Source: a virus | DNA: 34,092 nucleotides | Reading direction: 5' to 3' (one strand) | IMG/VR virus record: IMGVR_UViG_3300023174_000414 | Location: 1 to 34,092 of that record | Position numbers and translations under genes: made by a program | Notes under the pieces: generated by a model | The model's database searches: none | The model's input: only the letters and a program-made list of their open reading frames with translations | Told to the model about the DNA's origin: nothing | Shown: piece by piece, positions 15,298-21,674 of the stretch | Layout: every line of letters starts with the position of its first letter | Numbering within the stretch: the stretch's first letter is position 1

Positions 15298-16776
15298 ATG
15301 GATATTTTAGACCCAGAAGGAATCAAGCTTAGAGGGTTTGATGATCCAATTTCACTTAGGCAATCGATACTAGATAAAGTGCTAGGTGCCTATTCCTCAA
15401 AATTTCCTGTAGAAAACGACAAAGTAAGAATAGAGGCCACTGACCTAAAATACGACTTCAAGAAACCGCCTTCATTATCTGACGAAAAAAAAGCACTCCT
15501 AACTGGAGGTAAAATGTCTGTTCCACTTACAGGAACAATAACATTGAAAGATAAAAATAGTGGTGAAGTACTGGATCAATTTAATGGCGTATTGAGCAGA
15601 GTACCCTGTATGACTCACAGAGGTACATTTATAAATAAAGGCAGCGAGTACAGCCTTGTTGCAGGGCAACAAAGATTAAAACCAGGTGTGTACGCCAGGA
15701 GAAAAGAAAACGGCGAGTTAGAGAGTCACGTAAACACAGTAGCGGGAACTGGTGCTGGCATGAGAATCTTCATGGAACCTGAGACAGGTATATACAGAGT
15801 TATGATAGGAAAAAGTAGAACTAAACTGTTTCCAGTATTGAAGGGTATGGGAGTTCAAGATGAAGAAATAATGAAGTATTGGGGACCTGAAATATTCGAC
15901 ATAAATAAAGGAGAGGATGACGATAAGTCGTTCGACAAATTCTATGAAAAACTTCTTGGTAGAAAAGCTAAAACAGATATAGATCAAAAAACAAAATCTA
16001 AGGATCTAAATCTTGAATTAAGCAAATCTCAGATAGATCCAGAAGTTATTGGAAGAACTCTTGGCATGGAAGGTAAAAATTTGTCTACGTCATTAATGCT
16101 TAGAGCTAGCCAAAAACTCCTCAACATTCAAAAAGGGCTTGAGCATGAAGATGATAGAGATAGTATGGCTAACAAAAATTTTGTTGGACCAGAGGATTTA
16201 TTTGAGGAGAGAGTATTAAAGGACTCAGGTAAGTTAATATCTAATCTATTGTATAAAGCTACTTACAATAGGCAATTGAAGGGAATAAAGCCTGGATACT
16301 TTACTCCACAATTAGATAGCCTAATTATCGGGAACAGCTTAAGTAACCACATAGCAGGAATCAATCCGCTTGAGATCTACGACTATCAAAAGAGAGTAGT
16401 CCAGACAGGCGAAGGAGCAATACAGTCTTCGGAAGCAATCCCAGCTTCTAGTCGTAATGTTTCTCCAAGTCAGGTAATGGTAATAGATCCAATTAGAAGC
16501 TCTGAATCCAAGAACATTGGCGTTGATCAAAGATTTTCATCGGTTGCAAAAAAGGGAGACGACGGAAATATTTACTTCCCAGTAAAAAATACCAAAACGG
16601 GTAAAAACGAATATATAAATGCAATCAAGATGAGTCAATCAATTGTTGGTTTCCCTATTGCACCAAAACTACAGTTCTCTCAACCGCCATTGCCAGTTGC
16701 CCCAGTTGCTGAAATCGCACCACAGCAACAAATTCAAGCTGAACCATCAGGCGCAACGCAGTACTTAAAGATATAA
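15298..16776 (+). CDS. Phage multisubunit RNA polymerase, beta N-terminal part
   Basis: 492 residues. It matches the first part of bacterial beta (RpoB). Residues 100-132 contain SRVPCMTHRGTFINKGSE then QQRLKPGVYARR, the counterpart of the bacterial motif around PLMTDRGTFIINGxE...RSPGVYF. Residues 389-417 (SPSQVMVIDPIRSSESKNIG then VDQRFSSVA) correspond to [20 protein letters not shown]. The chain ends shortly after, where the bacterial protein continues; the continuation is encoded 6 kb away at 22701. The classic rifampicin-contact stretch (HKRR...ALGPGG) appears replaced by YQKRVVQTGEGA. The bacterial beta N-half is longer, so insertions are trimmed. The last 40 residues are Pro/Ala/Gln-rich. 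Assignment is strong for beta; separation from beta-C is direct from the sequence. Confidence 0.93.
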   Translation: MDILDPEGIKLRGFDDPISLRQSILDKVLGAYSSKFPVENDKVRIEATDLKYDFKKPPSLSDEKKALLTGGKMSVPLTGTITLKDKNSGEVLDQFNGVLSRVPCMTHRGTFINKGSEYSLVAGQQRLKPGVYARRKENGELESHVNTVAGTGAGMRIFMEPETGIYRVMIGKSRTKLFPVLKGMGVQDEEIMKYWGPEIFDINKGEDDDKSFDKFYEKLLGRKAKTDIDQKTKSKDLNLELSKSQIDPEVIGRTLGMEGKNLSTSLMLRASQKLLNIQKGLEHEDDRDSMANKNFVGPEDLFEERVLKDSGKLISNLLYKATYNRQLKGIKPGYFTPQLDSLIIGNSLSNHIAGINPLEIYDYQKRVVQTGEGAIQSSEAIPASSRNVSPSQVMVIDPIRSSESKNIGVDQRFSSVAKKGDDGNIYFPVKNTKTGKNEYINAIKMSQSIVGFPIAPKLQFSQPPLPVAPVAEIAPQQQIQAEPSGATQYLKI

Positions 16777-16792
16777 TTAAGCCTTGCTTCAT

Positions 16793-17548
16793 TTACATGA
16801 TGCGACCCTTTTTTACATCTAAGCAGTGTTTTATTTTATCTTTGCTGATTATTTTATGTGCCGATTGACTTAATTTAAGTGCATCATCTAGGTTAGTATA
16901 TTGCATAAAACTATTTATTGGCGAAATTGGAGTACAGCTTATTAACTGTATTTTATTTTTTATACACAACTCATTAATATCTTTAAGCATTTCTAATTGA
17001 TAAGAGTAGAGCTCCCTATTGTATTTTCTTTGTTCTGTTGTCAATACTCTATCATCAAAGTAATCTTTTTCACCGCCAAGGTCACATCCAACAAAGTGAA
17101 TTTTTTTTGCACCCATTTTTATAATTAATTGGATACATATATATAGTGTGTTTTTTTGCCAAACAAACGGATGCTCATCAGTCAATGAAGTAAATATGTT
17201 GCTTCCAGGTTGCTCAGTAACAGAAGCAAAATAAACCTCCGGAAAATCTAATATAGATTTGCCATCAGCTTTCATTTTTTCAAACGACCCCCTAAATACC
17301 TTGGGAATAGGTTCGTATAAAATGTTTTTGTCGTAACAATCTATATCATCCATTCCCATCCATATATCTGGTTTCACTTTTGGATACGATGTATTGATTC
17401 CAAATATCTTTCTGCCGCTTCCCCTTATATCTTTGTTTACCTCGGCCAATGAAGGTCCTGTGCAAATTAAATAAGCATCCAGGTTTAATTCTTTTTTGAA
17501 CCATGAAGCTTTTACAAATTTTTCGCCAGAGTGATACCAGATAGACAT
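16793..17548 (-). CDS. MptE/DUF115-like glycosyltransferase-type protein
   Basis: 251 residues, the only convincing minus-strand gene. The N-terminal region has LICTGPSLAEVN, a Gly/Ser nucleotide-loop-like motif as in the 6-hydroxymethylpterin pyrophosphokinase MptE-like/DUF115 group, which also includes motility-associated and sialyltransferase-like enzymes. It continues with FGINTSYPKVKPDIWMGMDD. A second core motif is GAKKIHFVGCDLGG near residue 160. The rest is helical with an LISCTP strand. Expected chemistry is transfer to a sugar, lipid or pterin; substrate unknown. It ends 16 bases from the converging RNAP beta-N gene and starts 211 bases from the divergent gene at 17760. The reversed direction and self-contained unit suggest a moron-type acquisition, perhaps changing host surface glycans. 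Confidence 0.7.
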   Translation of the reverse strand: MSIWYHSGEKFVKASWFKKELNLDAYLICTGPSLAEVNKDIRGSGRKIFGINTSYPKVKPDIWMGMDDIDCYDKNILYEPIPKVFRGSFEKMKADGKSILDFPEVYFASVTEQPGSNIFTSLTDEHPFVWQKNTLYICIQLIIKMGAKKIHFVGCDLGGEKDYFDDRVLTTEQRKYNRELYSYQLEMLKDINELCIKNKIQLISCTPISPINSFMQYTNLDDALKLSQSAHKIISKDKIKHCLDVKKGRIM

Positions 17549-17759
17549 AGATAAGGTTTAATTACCGATACACCATAAATATTTTTAGCAATAACGCAAC
17601 TATAAAGCCATATATGTCTAAGGAGCCAGGGGGTACCTTATAATGACTCTTTTGAAGCCATAATATAATAGTAGGACGTCTGATACGAAGACTAAACAAG
17701 ACAAGTAAATCGCGTATACTATTTTTTAGTATACGCACAACAAATAGAAAGAAAATAAT
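17549..17759. promoter_or_regulatory. Divergent intergenic region with 10-bp hairpin
   Basis: This is the largest non-coding gap and the only divergent one, so promoters for both directions are expected here. TATAAT-like boxes occur near 17639-17644 and 17660-17666, but no convincing -35 partner is seen. AAGCCATA occurs twice about 50 bases apart. A perfect hairpin lies at 17712-17736: GCGTATACTA, TTTTT loop, TAGTATACGC. No T-tract follows it, so it is more likely an operator or leader structure than a terminator. Confidence 0.5.
17712..17736 (+). repeat. Perfect 10-bp inverted repeat with T5 loop
   Basis: Arms 17712-17721 and 17727-17736, loop 17722-17726. It ends 23 bases before the ATG at 17760. 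In form it is like the repeat at 7330-7355, though the sequence differs. Confidence 0.85.
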
Positions 17760-17978
17760 ATGTATATTGTGGATTCATTCACTGGCCCAAAGGCCAAAGA
17801 AGTTGCTATTGCTCCTCGTCCATTTGGGGCGGGGTTCCATAGTCAAGACGTAGAAAACATTCATTCTCTCCAAGTAATTGGAACATCAATGAATGATCAA
17901 GGTCCAGATTACTGCGATTTTGTTGCTAAAGACGATGAAGGCAATGTAATTGCAGTACAGAGAGTACAAGGATATTAA
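17760..17978 (+). CDS. Small uncharacterised protein
   Basis: 72 residues (MYIVDSFTGPKAKEVAIAP..., ending VIAVQRVQGY). It looks like a compact soluble beta-type protein. It is the first gene rightward of the divergent region and is followed at 1-base spacing by the gene at 17980. The GAAAG shortly before the ATG is a weak ribosome-binding site. No family is recognised. Confidence 0.5.
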   Translation: MYIVDSFTGPKAKEVAIAPRPFGAGFHSQDVENIHSLQVIGTSMNDQGPDYCDFVAKDDEGNVIAVQRVQGY

Positions 17979-17979
17979 T

Positions 17980-18369
17980 ATGTTTAAAATACAACATAAA
18001 CGAGATTATCCATGGGGGTGGTTCGATCTTCGGATTGTTCCACTCTACCTTACTCAAAAGGCAGCTGAGAGGGCAGTAAAACGCCTTAGCGCCCTTGGAC
18101 ATAATGTGAGGATTATAAAAATTGCAGCAGCACTATTAGTGTCATGTACTGCTGCAATAGCTAATGAGGCACCAATAATAATTCCTACATCACAACAATC
18201 TACCACCACTAAACTTGGAGGATTGTACACGACAACAACAAAAGATGGTCAGTGTTTTTATACTACTAGACTTGGGTCTGTACAAATTACACGAGACTCA
18301 CATGGCAACACATGGAGTACATCTCAATTAGGTAATGTTTACATTACTACACAACAACAAAAAAAATAA
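17980..18369 (+). CDS. Two-part protein: short N-terminal module plus apparent secreted repeat domain
   Basis: 129 residues from the ATG at 17980. Residues 1-42 (with PWGWFDLRIVPLYLTQKAAE) form a small basic module. Residues 43-61 (RIIKIAAALLVSCTAAIANE) look exactly like a signal peptide, yet lie inside the chain. An in-frame GTG at 18106 directly before them would give a normal 87-residue secreted protein with cleavage near AIA/NEA. The rest carries three imperfect units of the form T-x-LG-x-hydrophobic-Y-x-T (TKLGGLYTTTT, TRLGSVQITR, SQLGNVYITT), a pattern seen in small phage and bacterial proteins of unknown role. Either there are two nested products or the membrane helix anchors a fusion. 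Function unknown. Confidence 0.5.
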   Translation: MFKIQHKRDYPWGWFDLRIVPLYLTQKAAERAVKRLSALGHNVRIIKIAAALLVSCTAAIANEAPIIIPTSQQSTTTKLGGLYTTTTKDGQCFYTTRLGSVQITRDSHGNTWSTSQLGNVYITTQQQKK

Positions 18370-18376
18370 AAAACAA

Positions 18377-18559
18377 ATGAAACTTAAAAAAATTGAAATT
18401 AAATACATAGATAGAGTCACCAATGAAATTACTTACTGTGAAGTAATGGTAGAAGACAAAGGAGAAAATTTAAGCAATAATAAAACAAAAATTGAACAAT
18501 TCACAGAGAAAATTAGAAAACTCTGTAACTACCCAGAAACTAAAATAGTGTACGTTTGA
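18377..18559 (+). CDS. Small tandem paralogue A
   Basis: 60 residues from the ATG at 18377; the frame is open upstream to 18335 but overlaps the previous gene. It begins MKLKKIEIKYIDRVTNEITY and ends ETKIVYV. It is clearly homologous to the next gene: both start MKLKKIE[IV][KR]Y[IV]D, carry VEDxG in the middle and end K[IL]KIVYV or similar. The fold is probably a small beta/alpha unit. No function is recognised. Confidence 0.5.
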   Translation: MKLKKIEIKYIDRVTNEITYCEVMVEDKGENLSNNKTKIEQFTEKIRKLCNYPETKIVYV

Positions 18560-18561
18560 TA

Positions 18562-18741
18562 ATGAAACTTAAAAAAATTGAAGTCAGGTACGTTGACCCT
18601 AAAATCAACAAATACAAAAATTATTCAGTCGATATTTTTGTAGAAGACACTGGCAGCAAAATAACTAATGCCAGATTAGCCGCACACAAGTTCAGGGAAA
18701 AAGACCCTAAAAACAAACTAAAAATAGTATATGTTAAATGA
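18562..18741 (+). CDS. Small tandem paralogue B
   Basis: 59 residues from the ATG at 18562, 2 bases after its paralogue's stop. It starts MKLKKIEVRYVDPKINKYKN and ends KNKLKIVYVK; the shared MKLKKIE, VED and KIVYV motifs show a local duplication with later divergence. The stop overlaps the start of the next micro-gene (ATG at 18731). Function unknown. Confidence 0.5.
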   Translation: MKLKKIEVRYVDPKINKYKNYSVDIFVEDTGSKITNARLAAHKFREKDPKNKLKIVYVK

Positions 18742-18844
18742 AACAACAGTTAGAAGTGTAGGGTATTTTATAGAGTTTCTATTTAAAATGCTCCCTGCAA
18801 TGACGTTAATGTTTTTAGCATTAGCATTATACTGGAAAAAGTGA
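18731..18844 (+). CDS. Micro-protein with one transmembrane helix (37 residues)
   Basis: ATG at 18731 inside the end of the previous gene. The peptide MLNETTVRSVGYFIEFLF... has one hydrophobic helix (LPAMTLMFLALALYW) and a KK end. The overlap with both neighbours and the membrane character support expression; there is no other evidence. Confidence 0.35.
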   Translation: MLNETTVRSVGYFIEFLFKMLPAMTLMFLALALYWKK

Positions 18845-18933
18845 AAAACAAATTAATCAATTGGGGTCTATTTATTGTTGCGAGTGCAATGCTATTTATA
18901 CTGCGAACAAAAACAAAGAATGAAAAATACTGA
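18841..18933 (+). CDS. Micro-protein with one transmembrane helix (30 residues, GTG start)
   Basis: GTGA overlap with the previous stop. The peptide starts (M)KNKLINWGLFIVASAMLF and ends in a basic tail (LRTKTKNEKY). A single hydrophobic helix follows a basic N-terminus. The stop overlaps the next gene's ATG at 18920. Too short for family recognition. Confidence 0.35.
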   Translation: MKNKLINWGLFIVASAMLFILRTKTKNEKY

Positions 18934-19216
18934 AAACACAGACATTGATGAGCTATTCACCATGATGTTGAGAGACGTTGAAAGCAATAAAGACTATGAT
19001 AGAGCCGAGCAGATAGAAGGATGCTTGGAGCTATTCATGCAAGAGAATAATCTTGCAGGAGCCCTTGTAGAAAAGGCTATATTCTTATACTTGAAACTCA
19101 CTCTTGATAAAGAATTGGTGCAAAAAGAAGTGGTCCGCAAGGACCACTTTTTTTTATCTACTGGACATTTTTGCTGTAGTAGTTATATACCTAGTGAGTA
19201 TGAAAACAACAACTAA
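18920..19216 (+). CDS. Small helical protein with an intrinsic terminator in its 3' end
   Basis: 98 residues from the ATG at 18920; the frame is open further up to a TTG at 18875. The first 70 residues look like a helical bundle (DIDELFTMMLRDVESNKDYD, EQIEGCLELFMQENNLAGAL). The last 28 residues (from EVVRKDHFFLST) are encoded by and beyond a perfect terminator hairpin, so this tail may not belong to the ancestral protein. No family is recognised. Confidence 0.5.
   Translation: MKNTENTDIDELFTMMLRDVESNKDYDRAEQIEGCLELFMQENNLAGALVEKAIFLYLKLTLDKELVQKEVVRKDHFFLSTGHFCCSSYIPSEYENNN
19128..19155 (+). terminator. Intrinsic terminator inside a reading frame
   Basis: AAGTGGTCC (19128-19136), GCAA tetraloop, GGACCACTT (19141-19149), then T's to 19155. 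The 9-bp stem with a GNRA-type loop is strong. It lies about 60 bases before the stop of the gene it overlaps. Confidence 0.85.
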
Positions 19217-19280
19217 ACAATTCATAGCAATAGCTATTTTTGCTGCTTGTTCTATTGCATATTATTATTTTTTGTTTTAA
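19200..19280 (+). CDS. Micro-protein with one transmembrane helix (26 residues)
   Basis: ATG at 19200 overlapping the end of the previous frame. The peptide starts MKTTTKQFIAIAIFAACSIA and continues with an aromatic end (YYYFLF). It has a basic N-terminus and one helix, and could also be a relic signal peptide. It lies after the terminator at 19128-19155. Expression is uncertain. Confidence 0.3.
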   Translation: MKTTTKQFIAIAIFAACSIAYYYFLF

Positions 19281-19300
19281 GTACACAACACAATATATTT

Positions 19301-19879
19301 ATGAACGGACTTGACACAACAATAGAAAACGTATTTACAGTAGATGAAATGGAGGATGTAATAAGCTCCTATAAAAATAAAATTAAGCCAACTGTTATAT
19401 TTGGTAGTGGTAAAACACAATTACTTCATGTAGATAAAAAAATAAGAGACGCACTAGGTTATTTTATTAGAGACTCTAATCCAGTGGTTGATAGATTCAA
19501 ACAACTTACTTCAGCAATAACGGGTTTACCAATCAAGCATCAGGAAAGCCCCAATTTTGTAAAATACAAAAAAGGCGGATTCTATAAACCTCATTTTGAC
19601 GGATTTAATGATTCTGAATCTGGGCAGAAAAGCATTAAAGAATCCGGACAAAGAATGTTTAGTTCTATACTATATTTGAATGACGACTTTGACGGAGGGG
19701 AAACAGTTTTTCCCAAAATAGACAAAATAATTAAACCAAGTCCAGGTAAAGTACACATATGGAGAAATGCATTTGAGGACCTAAAACTAGACCAAAAATC
19801 TCTTCATGCTGGCAATCCAGTAGAGTCTGGAGTTAAGTATGTAATTGTAATATGGGTAAGGTCAAATATTATTGCTTAG
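19301..19879 (+). CDS. 2-oxoglutarate/Fe(II) oxygenase, prolyl 4-hydroxylase type
   Basis: 192 residues from the ATG at 19301; the upstream part of the frame from 19247 overlaps the micro-gene and is hydrophobic, not part of the fold. The iron site is complete: H98-x-D100 in KPHFDGF and distal H169 in SLHAGNPVESGVKYV, with K179 placed ten residues later for the 2-oxoglutarate carboxylate. ILYLNDDFDGGETVFP is the strand pair typical of P4H-alpha domains. The enzyme would hydroxylate a peptidyl proline or similar side chain; the target is unknown. Such genes are known from marine and cyanobacterial phages. The lack of a signal peptide implies action in the cytoplasm, perhaps on virion or host proteins. 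Confidence 0.88.
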   Translation: MNGLDTTIENVFTVDEMEDVISSYKNKIKPTVIFGSGKTQLLHVDKKIRDALGYFIRDSNPVVDRFKQLTSAITGLPIKHQESPNFVKYKKGGFYKPHFDGFNDSESGQKSIKESGQRMFSSILYLNDDFDGGETVFPKIDKIIKPSPGKVHIWRNAFEDLKLDQKSLHAGNPVESGVKYVIVIWVRSNIIA

Positions 19880-19900
19880 TTAAATTACAGCGTATATAAT
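19872..19900 (+). promoter_or_regulatory. Putative sigma70-like promoter
   Basis: TTGCTT (19872-19877), 17 bases, perfect TATAAT (19895-19900); expected start near 19907 with the ATG at 19912. The -35 box overlaps the end of the oxygenase gene. Confidence 0.35.
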
Positions 19901-19911
19901 TTAAAAATAAT

Positions 19912-20433
19912 ATGAGCAAGTATCTATCTATATACACAAGTGAATTACAAAAAACAGCTGGGTTAGAAAAAATTCTTGCTCCAATGGCTAAAGGCCTTTT
20001 TACAAAAGGCATAAGTAGTTTATCAAATTTAGCAAAACCGGCCCTTGCAACTGCAGCTAAAGTGGAAGCGCCTGCGGCTTCAGCAGCAGTTGGAAAATCA
20101 ATAGGTGCAGTAGCTCAAAATTTAGAGCCCGTTGCAGCAAAGGCTACTTCATTTTTACCTAATGCAACTCAACAAATTGCGGGTGCAACAAATTTAGCAG
20201 CTTCACCAGTAGTTTCGAGTGCTGGAGCCAGAGCTACTTCATTTTTACCTAAATTACCACAGGGATCAACTTTGCTAAATGATCTTCACATGGCTAAAGT
20301 GGATACAAGACAAGCCATTAATTTAGCCAGGCAAAGAGGAACGCCAATGGCAAAACAAAACGTAAAAGATACGTTTAGCAACTATAGAGATTTAATGGGG
20401 CGGATGTCTCAATATCGTACTCCAGGAATTTAA
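19912..20433 (+). CDS. Ala-rich virion-like protein with paired SFLP motifs
   Basis: 173 residues, rich in Ala, Ser, Thr and Pro. It begins MSKYLSIYTSELQKTAGLEK, then has a weakly hydrophobic stretch (LAPMAKGLFTKGISSLSNLA). Two near-identical segments 30 residues apart read KATSFLP (F81) and RATSFLP (F111). The C-terminal 45 residues are basic and helical (RQAINLARQRGTPMAKQNVK). The SFLP motif recurs four times, in SFLP or NFLP form, in the next gene's product, linking the two proteins. It may be an internal or scaffold protein cut or docked at these sites; unproven. No family is recognised. Confidence 0.55.
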   Translation: MSKYLSIYTSELQKTAGLEKILAPMAKGLFTKGISSLSNLAKPALATAAKVEAPAASAAVGKSIGAVAQNLEPVAAKATSFLPNATQQIAGATNLAASPVVSSAGARATSFLPKLPQGSTLLNDLHMAKVDTRQAINLARQRGTPMAKQNVKDTFSNYRDLMGRMSQYRTPGI

Positions 20434-20450
20434 TTTTTTGTTTACACAAA

Positions 20451-21674
20451 ATGAATTCATTCCTTCCTTCTTCATCATTTTACAAGGAGGCAAGTGAGCA
20501 AGCAGATTTAAATTTTTTACCAGATTACTCTCCTGAGCAACTTTCAGAAATGGGAGTTTATGAAGAGGTATATGATAGAACAAAGCCTAGACTTGCTAGT
20601 CTGAATAGTTGGCCCGAGCACTGGTTTCACCCAGAAGATAAAATGGGATGGCTTGAGTGGTATAAAAAATACAACTCAGGTAGAAGAATGGAAGATGACA
20701 AAAGGCAAATTAAAAGATGGATTGCTTTCAAAGCTAGACATGGAGGAAAAGCCTTCCAAGAAAATCCAACTCCAAGGAGAGCTTATGCATTAAGAAACTG
20801 GGCTATTGATCCAGCTAAATTAGTAAAAGATCCAGAAGCATTAAAAGTTGTTATGGACGAATATAAGGAAAAACAATATAGTAAGAGTATGGATAAATCG
20901 TCTAATTTAAACTGGTACGGAGCTGAAACCAGTAATTATTCTGACTCTGGAAAGCCAGGAGTATATCATGGAATACCAATAAGAGAGTCAGACGAAGTTG
21001 GCTGGTTTCAAAACCCCCAAAAATCGGTGCCTCGCAGCAAAATTAAAAAAATTATAGAAGAATTATCTAAGCTTAAGGGTGTTGACACAAAGTTTTATCC
21101 GCCAGCAGAGTATGAAAAAGATGGATTAGGTTTTGGGTGGACAGTAGACGAAAACAGGGGGTATGCCGATAAAAATATGGCGCAAAAAATTGATGAAATT
21201 TTATATGGCAAAAATATGAATAAAGTTAGCTTTCTACCCAAGGTGGCAAAAGATGAAAAACCTGGTCTTTGGGCAAACATCAGGGCAAAAAAGCGCAGAG
21301 GGGAAAAACCAGCTAAACCTGGTGACAAAGATTTTCCAGATAAGGAACAGTGGAATAAGTTGACAAAGAAATCGTCTGAAGTATCATTCTTGCCTAAGTT
21401 AGCAAAATCACCAGCTTGGCAAAGATCTGAGGGGAAAAACTCAGAGGGTGGGTTAAATGCTAAAGGTAGATCTAGTTACAATAAAGAAACAGGAGGCAAT
21501 CTAAAAGCTCCAGTTACTGAAAAAAATCCAAGCGGAAAAAGAGAGACAAGACAAAACAGTTTTTGTTCTAGAATGTGTGGAATGAAAAGCAAACTAACTG
21601 GATCTAAAACTAAAAACGATCCAGACAGCAGAATAAACAAAGCTCTTAGAAAATGGAGATGTCGTTGTGGATAA
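20451..21674 (+). CDS. Modular protein: basic helical domain, GLWANI module and Cys-containing C-terminal module, punctuated by FLP motifs
   Basis: 407 residues. Module 1 (about 35-150) has WLEWYKKYNSGRRMEDDKRQ then IKRWIAFKARHGG, a basic helical domain I recall from other environmental phages. Module 2 (about 268-300) has KPGLWANIRAKKRRGEKPAK. Module 3 (about 318-407) has GGLNAKGRSSYNKETGGNLK, PVTEKNPSGKRE, FCSRMCGMKSKL and INKALRKWRCRCG, matching a conserved phage protein I remember as DUF6321. SFLP-type motifs sit at F4, F22, F261 and F313, before each module; two read SFLPK[VL]AK. This resembles a polyprotein of basic modules, perhaps DNA-binding and packaged. The 3' end overlaps the metallopeptidase gene. 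Domain names are from memory; catalytic function is not evident. Confidence 0.65.
   Translation: MNSFLPSSSFYKEASEQADLNFLPDYSPEQLSEMGVYEEVYDRTKPRLASLNSWPEHWFHPEDKMGWLEWYKKYNSGRRMEDDKRQIKRWIAFKARHGGKAFQENPTPRRAYALRNWAIDPAKLVKDPEALKVVMDEYKEKQYSKSMDKSSNLNWYGAETSNYSDSGKPGVYHGIPIRESDEVGWFQNPQKSVPRSKIKKIIEELSKLKGVDTKFYPPAEYEKDGLGFGWTVDENRGYADKNMAQKIDEILYGKNMNKVSFLPKVAKDEKPGLWANIRAKKRRGEKPAKPGDKDFPDKEQWNKLTKKSSEVSFLPKLAKSPAWQRSEGKNSEGGLNAKGRSSYNKETGGNLKAPVTEKNPSGKRETRQNSFCSRMCGMKSKLTGSKTKNDPDSRINKALRKWRCRCG

Noticed and set aside
17615-17644. Nine-codon frame (MSKEPGGTL) in the divergent region
   Set aside because: Too short, with no initiation signal or relation to neighbours.
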